A stretch of DNA of 64,000 nucleotides, from positions 54,958,501 to 55,022,500 of the forward strand of contig NC_083704.1 of the NCBI RefSeq assembly GCF_033118175.1, read 5' to 3'. This document shows positions 23,001 through 35,000 of the stretch, piece after piece. Source of the DNA: Dama dama (Eukaryota; Chordata; Mammalia; Artiodactyla; Cervidae). The stretch's first letter is position 1; every line of letters begins with the position of its first letter. Under the pieces are notes generated by a model. That model did not search any database. It saw only the letters and a list, made by a program, of their open reading frames with translations, and was not told where the DNA came from. The translations under genes were made by a program, and so were the position numbers.

Positions 23001-26000
23001 AGTTCACATTCACTGCTTGCCAGTGCCCCCTGCCGATAATCTCAAACACGAGACACTCACATGTCTTGGCCACAGTTTCCAAAGAATCCAAAATAGACTG
23101 ACTTCTGGAACTGAGATGTTCCTCAGACTCTTCCACTGATGTCTGTAACTAAGAAACCCCAAATCAGGAAATAATTCACAGACTGTTCCCTCATTTTACT
23201 AACTTGGCAAACTGTCACTTAATGATAAAAAAGGGTAGTTAAAATACTGCTATTTTACACGAACAAAAACCAATACAATATAATTATTAAACTTCTTAAA
23301 ATGTAAGATGTTTTAACACCTTGAAATGTGGCATACTTACCTTGTGAATGCTTTCTCTGATATGGGAAATGAAGTTGTATAAAGTCTCACTAAAATAGGA
23401 GAGAAAAAAGAAAGTGAACCTTTGTGAAATACTTAAACAGTATGTAACAAAATTGATTCCATGAACATAGCAGGATTCTACCAGTGCAGCATCAAAACAG
23501 TGGTTGATCAGTGGTTGAGCTGAAGACTCAACCCTGAGAAATCTTAGTGCCCAGATTAGAAAAGGAGAACACTGACTTTTTGTGATCATTTCCAAAGTGA
23601 AACAAAACTTTATTTTTTTTTAAATATACTCTATATGAATCTTAAATGAGGTTGAATTTTAGCAATTCAAGTGGTTTCTATAGTAGAACCAGCTTTCATT
23701 TTTATGGCAACATGGTTCGGAGGATAGTGACTTCCTATGGATAGTCAAAAATTCCTGGACACATATTAGTCTAATGACTAGTATTTTGTCTGTAATAATG
23801 GAGATAATTATGGGAATGATATTAATTTTTAATGAAAAATAAATTATCATAATTATTCCTCAAATATCCCACTTTTGAAAAAAATCAGACAAGACTCATC
23901 ATTAAAAATTTTTACAGATTTTTGTTTCTTTATACAATAATATATCAATTTTTGAACCCCAATAGGACAGCTCTTCATGCCACAGTCTTATAGATGCTCC
24001 ACAAGACTGACTTTAAAAGAAGAATTTGATAGAACCATTTCAGAGTCTTACAAACCACACAGTTTTATGAACAAGATTAAGATATGACCTGAAAACAATA
24101 AAAATATTAAAATGAAAAATTTAGTGAACTAAGGATAAGAACAGAATGCTATTAAATTATAAAAGCAGATAATAAGAATAAGAAAAGGTACTTATAAATT
24201 AAAATAGCAGAAATTAAACAAATAGAATTAACCAGAAGATACAGTATGGAAATGTGATAGAAAACAGAAAAAAGACAGATGAGAAACAAACAAATAGTAA
24301 AAAAAAAAAAAAAAATTAATGATAATTAGAGAATCAATGCAGGAGATTCAATGCTTGACCAAAACTGGAGATCCAGACAGTAAGAAGAGTGAAAATAGGA
24401 GGTTTTCCAAGGTATAATAAAAGAAAAATTCCCAGAACCAAAAGACACAAGTTTATAGGGCAAAAGGAATTCCTCCATGCCAAGGGCTTATGACAAGCCA
24501 CATCAAACCATAGTGCTGTAAAAGTTCAGAACTCTAAGGATAATGAGAAGGTCCTAAAATTTTGCAGAAATAAAAAAGCAAGTGACATATACAGGCTCAG
24601 GAATCTGCATGGCAGCAGACCTCTTAAAAGCACCCAGAAATCTATAAGGTGAGTGAAGCAATGCTTTAGAAATTTTGAACAAAAAGAACTCCTAGTCTTG
24701 CATAATGACATAGCTATGCCAGTTGCTTGTAGTCATCATCTCTTCTGAGTGGTCAGTACTCAATTTTTAAAATTTGTTCATTGAGGTATGATTAACACAC
24801 AAAAAGCTGTACATATTTAACATATACAAGTTTGGAGACAAGTATACAACCATGAAACCATCTCTCCACAATCTATGCCATAAATACACCTACCACCTCA
24901 GAAAGTTTCCTTCTACCCTCTTTCTTTATTATTATTAGTGATAAGAACACTTAACAAAGATCCACCCTCTAAACAAATTTTAAAGTATAGAGTATTGTTA
25001 ACTATAGACACTATGCTGTATAGTAGCTCTCTAGAATTTATTCATCTTGTATAAATTGAAGCTTTGTACCCTTTGAGTAATACTTCCTGTTTCTCCCACA
25101 CCTCCCCCACCAACAACCACCATTCGACTCTCTGCTTCTATGAGTTTGACTATTTCACATTCCTCATATAAGTGGTAGCATATAATTAGTATTTTTCCTT
25201 CTATGTCTGGCTTATTTCATTTATACAAAATGTCTTCCAGGTTCATTCATGTTGTTACAAGTGACAGGATTTCCTTTTTTTAAGGCTAAAGAATATTTCA
25301 CTGTATGTACATACCATATTTTCTTTCCCATTCATCCATTGATAGATACTTAGGTTAGTTCCATTCTTGGCTATTTTAAATAATGCTGTGATGAACATGA
25401 GAGTGCAGTTATCTCTTCAAGATCCTGATTTCATTTCCTTTGGGTATATACTTAGAAGTGGAATTGCTGGATCATGTGGTAGTTCGGTTTTTAATGTTTT
25501 GTGAAACCTCTGTACTGTTTTCTAAAGTGGCTGCACTAGGGAATTCTCTGGAGGTCCAGTGGTTAAGACTCTGAGCTTTCACTGCCGAGGGCGCAGGTTT
25601 GACCTCGAGGAACTGAGATCCCCCAAGCCTTACAGTGTGACAAAAAAATTAAATAAAGTGACTGAACCAGCTTTCACACTCATCAACAGTGTACAAGGGT
25701 TCCCTTTTCTCCATATACTTGCCAACAGTTGTTATTAGTTTTTTAAATGATAACCATTCTGATAGGTGTGAGATAATATCTAATTGTGGTTTTGATTAGC
25801 ATTCCCCTGATAATTAGTGAAGCTGTGCATCTTTTCATATAACTGATGGCCATTTGAATGTCTTCTTTGGAGAACTGTCCATTCAATTCCTTTGCTCGTC
25901 TTTTAATCAGGATATTTCGGGGTTATTTTGTTTGTTTTTGTGACTGGGTTGTAGGTATTCATTTAATGTTTTATATTAACCCTTTATCAGATATATGGTT

Positions 26001-29000
26001 TTCAAGTATTTTCTGTCCCATAGGTTGCCTTTTCACTGTGTTGATGATTTCATTTGCTGTGCAGAAACTTTTTACAGTTGACCCTTATACAACATAGGTT
26101 TGAAATGCATGGGTCCACTTATATGCTGATTTTTTATTCAATAAATAGACTTGGCCCTTTACGTTCCAGGGTTTTGCATCTGCAGATTCAGCCAAACATG
26201 GACAGAAATTTCCATCTTCAATTGGTTGAATCTGTGCATTCAAAATTGAAGATATAAAAAAAAAATTGAAGATATAGAGGGCGACTATGAGATTTGAGCA
26301 TCATTGGATTTTGGTATATGCAGGGACTCCTGAAACCAGTCTTCTGTGGATAATGAGGGATGCCTGTACTTGGATGTCATTTCATTTGTCTGTTCTTGCT
26401 TTTGTTACCTGTGTAATATCCAAGACATCATTGCCAAGGCCAATGTCAAGAATGTTTTTCCCTATGTTTTCTTCTAGGTGTTCTATGGTTTCAAGTCTCA
26501 CATTTACGTCTTTAATCCATTTTGAGTTGATATTTGTTAATGGTATAAGATAAAGATCCTTTTCCATTGTTTTGCATAGGGATTCAGTTTTCCCAACATC
26601 ATTTGTTGAAAGATTATCATTACCTCACTGTATATTCTTGGCATTTCTCATATGTATTAAACATTTAAAACCTAACCCTCTAAATGATCCATATAAAAGA
26701 GCACAATGCAGCCACCAAAATGATTTTATAGATGAAATAGAAATATAACCATTCAATATTATTAAATTAAAAAACAGATTGAAAATAATCCATAGGAAAC
26801 AATTCCATTTTTATTTTTGAAAGTATACAAAAATAGAGCAGAGTTATATAAAACAGTGTTAATGGTGGTTCACAGAGTAAGCTGATTCAGAGGCAGACTT
26901 GAGAATCTGACAGACCCAAGATCTCTACCCAAAACTCCCACTCAGTTTAGATGTGCTCCCTTGGATGGAGTTTTTCCTCACGCCCCCAGTCAGAGCTGGA
27001 AGCCTGTCCTCAGGGCTCCCAAAGCATTTGGATGAAACCTCTACTACAGCATTTACAAATTTGTACTTAGAGTGAAAAGTCTAGATTCTTTATTTTAGGT
27101 TGTTCTCCATCTGATCCTCTTTACTGTTTGAGGAGTTCCTCAGATTAGGGATATTGGGAAGAAGCAGAGTCCCTTTCCTCCTCTTGAGGTTGAGAATGCC
27201 AGGAGCTTGCTTTCTGAGCTTTTCCTGAACTTGAGCTCTCCCTTCACATATACCTTGTCAGATTGGGAGTCAGGGTAAAAGCACTGTGACCTCTTTCTCT
27301 GGTGGCTGTGGCTATCATAGTAGAAAGATGGAGCTCCATGGGACTGATGAAAGTGGACTACACTGACAACAATGGACGGAAGGGTCCACTGCACTCTGGG
27401 CAGAGTCTAGTGGGCCGCAGAATCTGCACGGGACTGATTTTGAGACTTTGTTTAGAAAGTTGTCCATGGTAGGTAGTTGTTGGCAATTGTATGACTTTGG
27501 CAGAAACTTAAATTGGCCTCATTTTTTTCCTTGCAAACTGGATTCCTAATCTCTACCCGCAACGCCCTGCCACCTAGGTAGATGACATTCCATCCTAGGG
27601 AATTCCTTGGCAATCCAGTGGTTATGACTCCATGCCTTCATTGCTGTTGGCCCAAGTTCAATCCCTGGTTGAGGAACTAAGATCTTGCAAGCCACATGGC
27701 ATGACCAAGAAAAACAAAATCCTAAAGGCAATGGAAAATACCCTTCTTCCTTCCTTCATCCATCAACTGTCTGGAAATCTGATATAAAATCTCCAAGCAC
27801 TGTGAGGACTGAGAGGGATCATACTTTAAGGATCTGCTAGATCCGCACTGCTAGAAGGAGCCATGAGGTCTATGGAGCTACCATTCTAGCCCTGAACCAC
27901 ACATTTCAGGATGATTTTTTGCATTAAAGAAAAATAAGCATCTTTTAAATACTTCTATTATTATTATGAGAATGAGAGTACATATGTCAGTGCAGTTGAA
28001 CGTAATCCTAACTAATAAAATGAACCACTTAATATCTTTCAATAATGTTTAACACTTAAAAAAATTTAAATTAACATAGGAAGTTTGTATATATATGTGT
28101 ACACAGTCCTGTGAGTTTTATCACAAATTTCGGATTCATGTAACAACCACCACAACCAGGATATAAGACAGTATCCCCCAAACAAATCCTTCAGGCTGTC
28201 TCGTTGTGGTAAAGACCAGCCCACACCCCTAATCCCTGGTAACCACTGACCTAATACCCATCCCTATTGTTTTGCTTTTCTCATAATGTCATATAAATTG
28301 AATCATATAGCATATAGTCTTTGGACTGGTTTCTTTCAGCATAGTGCCTTTGAAAGACTCTTGAGAGCACCTTGGACTTCTAGGAGATCAAAGCAGTCAA
28401 TCCTAAAGGAAATCAGTCCTGAATATTCATTGCAAGGACTGATGCTGAAGCTGAAGCTCCAACACTTTGGCCATGTGATACGAAGAACTGACTCCTGAGA
28501 AAAGACCTTGATGCTGGGAAAGATTGAAGGCGGGAGGAGAAGGGGATGACAAAGGATGAAATGGTTGGATGGCATCACCGATTCAATGGACATGAGTTTG
28601 AGCAAGCTCTGGGAGTTGGCAATGGACAGGAAAGCCTGGCGTGCTGCAGTCCATGGGGTCACAAAGAGTTGGACACTACTGAGCAACTGAGCTGAACTGA
28701 ACTGAGCGCCTTTAAGGCTCATCTATGTTGTTGTGTAGCAATAGTTTATTCCTTTTCATTGTTGAGTAGTGTTCCATTGTATGGACGTACCATGGTTTAT
28801 CCATTCATACATTGAAGGACATTTGGGTTGTGCCCAGTTCTTGATGATTATGAACAAGGCTACAATAAACTTTATTGTATAGACTTTTATGAAAACATAA
28901 GTTTTCATTTATCTAAGATATATAACTAGGAGTAGAACTGCAGAGGCAGATAGTAAATCATTTAATTTTGTAAGAAACTGACAAACTTTTCCAAAGAGGC

Positions 29001-32000
29001 TGTATCATTTTGCATATCCACCAGCAAGATTTCCATTTGGTCTATATTCGTGCCCAGCATTGTCAATTTTTGTCTGTTTTACTTTTAGTCACACTAATAG
29101 ATGAGTAGTAATATCATCTACTCATATTAGTAATGTCATTGTGACTTTAATTTGTATTTCCAAAATAGCTAATGGTGTTGAGAAACTTTTCATGTATTTA
29201 TTTGCCATCCATATATTTTCTTTGGTGAAGTGTCTGCTAAAATTTTTTCCCATTTTTTTTATTCAGTTGCTTGTTTTTTTTACTGTTGAGTTTTAAGAGT
29301 TCTTGATATATTCTGGATACAAGTCCTTTGTTGAAAATGTGGTTTGCAAATATTTTTTTCCAGTCTGTAGCTTGTCTTTTCATTTTCTTAACAGTGTCTG
29401 CCACAGAGCAAACATCTTACATTTTAGTTAAAAACAAAACCCCAGAAATCTCAACGCTAGGCTATCATACTTCAAATTCAAGTTCCCTTCCTCAACCTAC
29501 CTGCTACTATTTATTTTTCAGAGCCCTCAGATGCTACATGCACACCATCAGGGCTTAGTTGCATTCAGTGGGAGCAATAGGATGTTGTATGCTTATTCTG
29601 TCTTACTCAGAACCAGAAGCCATTCCAATACCCTCTTAATAAATTCCTTTTTCATTTAAATAGTTATTTCTGTTGCTCACAGCTATTAACTCTGGCTCAC
29701 TTGTTAATTTATCCATCATATACCTGTTTCTGAAACAAGACTGAGAACTTCAAAGACAGGTACCATTATTCCTCCCCTTGGGATCCCCAGTGTGCCCTAT
29801 TGAGCCTAGCACAGTATTTATTGAGTGAGTGAATGAACAGATTTCACTGTGGTGATCCCCAGTCTTGAAAGAATATGGCTCGTTTTATAATCTCCTTGTG
29901 GTCCTTAGGTTATTCATTAGTTATGAGACTAATCTGTTTTCTCAAACATAACTGATTAAAAAAAAATAATCTGGGTAATGAACATCCATTGTCTGGGATG
30001 CCCAGCATCCACCTCTAATGGAGAAATGTTTCTTGTTGCATCCAGTAAGTGATTATGATGAGAACTTCAAGTCACATCCCCCTCTTCACTCACCCCTCAA
30101 TAACCAAATAACTAAATCCATCAGAAGCTTTCACTAGGATTTTCAAATTGTAACTAAGGGGTAAGAGTCTCTTTTTCTGTGTTAGTAGGAAGCTGGTCTC
30201 TAGGAGGAGAGAATGGGAAAGCACAGATGGGAAGAGAAGCATAGAAAAGAGACAGATTTTGATTTTGTTTCATTCCCTGTCCTTCCCAGATTGGTTCAGA
30301 GAGCTAATATAGCCTCCTTTTTATCCAGGCTAGTTTATTTGCTATCAAAAGAGTTATAACAAATGCAATGTGAATGAGTAAGGCTTCTTTTGAGATTTTT
30401 TTAACCTCATACGCTCTTTCTACTCATTTGGGAAAACATGTACTTTCAAAACACAATATGTAAATACATGTTTTATTGATTAGTAGCATCTCTTATGTTA
30501 ACTCTGTACCATGCCTTATCACTTTCCTGCTTCCAAATTTACAATGGTATACTTTCTGTCTCTCATTTAAACATTTCTCACTCTTCATCACATTTCTGAC
30601 AAGCACTTATGGACAGAAAACAGCAATCTAAAATGGGGTTTGTTTTTGCCAGAATTTATGAAAATTATGATTTTCTGCTTAGCATTTAAATCAATATCAT
30701 AAACTTGAAATTTTTTTTAATGGAAAAGATAATCTTCAGTGTCCTTATCATCTTTTCTTTCTGTATAAATACTATAATTTTTTGCCATCTTGTAAATAAT
30801 TGTTAACAGAAACTCATTTCTGGGAATTCCTTGGTGGTCCAGTGGTTACGTCTCCACACTCAATGCCGAGGGCCTTGATTCAACCCCTGGTCTGGGAATT
30901 AACATCCCACAAGCCATGCAACCAAAAAAAAGGAAAAGAAAATAAATAAACTCATTTCACTACAAAAAAAGCAAAGGAAATGAAAAATGAAATAAAGAAA
31001 TGAAGGAAGGGAGGGAAAGAGAGAGGGAAGAAAGAAATATCAAGAACTTAATGTTTCCAAAAGTTTTTTAAGCTACAGAAATTGTGATCAAACAAAATAA
31101 TATAATCCAAAAGCCCAGAGAACAAAAAACTTAAGACTAATTTATTTGAAGCAGTAAGATGAGAGGAGCCTGCTCATCAGTAGTACTGTACCATTGTTAT
31201 GAATCCTAGAGCCTACATTCCTAAAGGAAAGAAATCTGTCAACATCTGGGAAGTGTTTACTTACCAACAGAATCAAACACTTCAAATAGAGTATTTTGCT
31301 TTTCTCACTAAAGGAATATAGGTATATAGTGGAGAATATACCTAATCTTTAAAAGAATTCCTAATCTAGAATTCTTTAAGAAATTCTGGCTCCTAATGCA
31401 GGAGACACGGAGATATGAGTTTGATCCCTGGATTGGGAAGATCCCCTGGAGAAGGAAATGGCAACCCACTCCAGTAATCTTGCCTGGAAAATCCCATGGA
31501 CAGAGGAACCTGGTGGGCTACATACAGTCTGTGGGAACACAAAGAGTCAGACACGACTGAGCAACTGAACAACAACAAAAACAACATGGAAGTATTAGTG
31601 GTGATGCTAAATGACACATCTTTACTATTACAGAAATAATAAAGTATATTTCTGCTTGGGCATTACAATTTCTGTGATAACTAAGGATGTCCTGATAATA
31701 ACTTACTATGGAGAAATGAACAAGTTAATTTCCTCAGTGACTGCAACTTATTTATTTACAAATTAATGTAGTAGTCCTAAATTTGCTTATATATATATTA
31801 TATATATATATATATAAAACAAATAAGAATATGTATAAAATTTAGGCTATATATTTAAAAATACCAACATTTCAAAGTGAGAAAGTCAGCCTGAACTATG
31901 ATTTAAGAATTCATGTGCTATATTCTTGACCCTGAAACAAATGTTAGCTAACTTCCTAATTCTGATCTGAAAAAAAAGGACAGAATTTTAGGCAGAATAA

Positions 32001-35000
32001 ACCTAACATTACTTGAATATTGCATTTCTCTAAGAAGTCCTTTAGCTTAATATTCAGAGACACCAAAACTATGGCAGCCTAAGAAAGCAAATGAAGAGTA
32101 ATTACTAGATGAACGGTAAAAGTAAGAATGCTATCATGCTGAAACTGAATTATTTAACTACTGACATTCCATTTGCTCTTTCACTCAGAAAAGAGAAGCT
32201 GTCTCATCCACTTGAAAGGTTTTTGTGTACCTGTCACATCTGTCTTTTGCACTTTTCTTTTTCTCCTCAAACTGTTCCAAGAGGCCTTTTGGTTTTCCAA
32301 GAGACAAAGGAAGAGGAAACGAGCCTCCATCTTTTGTTTCTCCTCCAAGCAGCTGGGGTTTTGTTTGGTACTTTGTGAAAATACTAGGTTCACTCTGTTC
32401 AGTGGAAAAGAAAAACATCATAGCATTATACACATAAAAATATTTATAGCATTCACTATTTTCTACACAAAGCAGAGTTACACTTAAGTGCAAACTATAA
32501 TACTGAAATCCAATGCAGCATGTAGTATTTCCTTTTTATTTCATATGCACCAGAAAATTATATTAAAGAAAAGCAACTCTTTTTACTAATATAATTTCTG
32601 CCTTACCAGCCCAGAGATATTTAAAATGTCAGCTAAAATGGCTTAAAACCAATTGTATAAGTTTAAAGGGAACAACAGAAAATTATGCTGTTGAGATAAT
32701 GTGTTAAAGTTTTTATATTAATAAGTTTAACTCAAGTTGTTGCTCAGTTGCTGATGAACTAGACTTACTGATAAGTTTGACATGTAATGTAAATGGTACA
32801 TGGTAAGCCACTTCCTGCATTCTGAAGCAAAACTTATTCTGAAACGTTCAGGTAGTACATTTACTCCTTCATATCACTGGGTACCAATTTTTGCACTAAA
32901 ATGCTTATCTCAGAGCATACCTTACTAAGTTACAATAGTGACCTAATTGTATTAAGTCTATCTGATGCAGTTAAGTCTGTGTATAAAGTTAAATCTGGTT
33001 CTAGACCAAAATAAATAAATAAATATATATATATATATATTTCTGACTCACAAAAGAAAACAAGCTGATCGCCAAAAAATCAAGAGATTCTGGCCCTCGG
33101 GCTTCCCTTGTGGCTCAGCTGATAAGGAGTCCACCTGCAATGCAGGAGACCTGGGTTCGATCCCTGGGTTTGGAAGATCCCCTGGAGAAGGGGATGGCTA
33201 CCCACTCCAGTATTCTGGCCTGGAGAATTCCATGTACTGTATAGTCCATGGGGTTGTAAAGAGTCAGACATGACTGAGTGACTTTCACTTTCACACTTTC
33301 TGGCCCTTATTCATCAACTTAGGCCTCAGTATCCTCATCTTCTTATTCAAGGAGTTAATGTGTATAATGGACTAAAATCCACAAAGCGTCTGATGTTTCT
33401 TAGGGAAAAAAATGTCCATATAGAATATATTTATATTACTTTGTCCCTATTTTTCTAAAGTTCTCTTTTCTTATTGAATATTCACAAACAATAATATGAC
33501 AAGCCTTAGAAAATGTCATGTAATATTTGGCACACCCTAGGAGTGCTCAAAGTACTGGAAATGCTCTGTGTTGCTTTAGTAATAGAAGAAAATGCAAATA
33601 TAAATGTTTTCCATTTCAGACTACCAAGTCAAATGAATCACCAGTCAAACACAAATCTATTTAGGGCAGTGATCCTTAGAGGTATACAATTCTAAAATAT
33701 AATCCAGCAAAATAAGTCATCTTTACAGTTTATCTCCATAATGACTGTGAAACATGTACAGAGAAATTCTGGAATTCAAACTCACATCCAGAGAATTCTG
33801 TTGTGACTGTTTTGGATGTCTCAAGTGGACTTCAGAGTCCAAGGGTGTTGACAGGGTCTGTGAACTTTCTGGACAGAACTGGGATCCAAAAAGAAACTGG
33901 GAATCACTGAGACTGGAGTAATCAGTCTGATTGTTATTCCAGTTAGACGACTTATTGGCCCTGAAATTAAGCAAGAAGATAAAAGTATATCAAGTAGACA
34001 AACATCCTGAACAAATGAAAACCATAATTCGAAATTATTTCAGAATATTCTGGGCAGAATGCTAGCTTTTTTTGACCTCCCAGTCCCCTGCACACTGCCA
34101 GTACTACCTGTAAAGAAAGAAGGAAATTATGAATGCCAGACATTTTGATTACAACAACCTGGGAACAATCAGATGGAAATTCAGACATTAAGGACTAACA
34201 CCATTATTTCTTGTACAACAAGATTATGGGCTTTAACACCATTTTGGAGATCAAAGTTCATAAAATCTTTAGGGATTAAGAGAACATTTTAAAAGGTTGA
34301 ATTTATTCATCAGTAAGGGAACAGATTAAGAATAGAATACAGCTTATGCATATAACTGATTCAGTAGTCAGAAGCAATAAACTAGATTTACATATAACCA
34401 CATGGATAAGTCTCAAAAACATAATTTTGAGTGAAGAAAAATAAAAATGTAATGAACTCTCTCATGTATTAACGTAATTTGTAAGCCTACATCATACATA
34501 TCAAACAAGTATGTAATTGAGTATGTAGAAGATTAATGGGAAGGATACACATTAACTCCCCTAGAATGTGTGTCTATAGGGAAGGAAAGGAGCAGGACTA
34601 GAGGGAGAGAAGACGCTGTAATACAACAAACAGAATATAGACCTAAAAAAAAAAAAAAGAATATAGACCTAGATATGGACTGAATGTATGTGTCCTCCCA
34701 AAATTTGTATGTTGAAACCCTAATCTCTATTTTGATGAGTTTTGGAAATAGGGTCTTTAGGAAGTAATTAGGGTTAGATGAAGTAAGGAGGATGGGACCC
34801 TCCTGATGAGATTAGTGTCCTGATAAGAACAGACACCAAAGAGCTTACCCTCATTCTTTCTCCATCATGTGAAGACACAGAAAAAGGCAATTGTCTGCAA
34901 GCCAAGAAGGGAGTCTTCACCAAAAACCAGTCATGCTGGCATAGGACTTTCAATTCTAAGACTTTTCAATCTCCAGAACTGTGAGAAAATAACTTTCTGT

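Larger units (their letters stand above)
24755..26650 (-). repeat. L1 fragment, interrupted twice
   Basis: Antisense LINE-1 3' end and ORF2 region (ttgaggtatgattaacacac, gtggaattgctggatcatgt, ggttgccttttcactgtgtt, ccattttgagttgatatttg). A CHR-type SINE at 25540-25657 and a DNA transposon fossil at 26073-26370 interrupt it. Lies in IHO1 intron 3. Confidence 0.85.
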
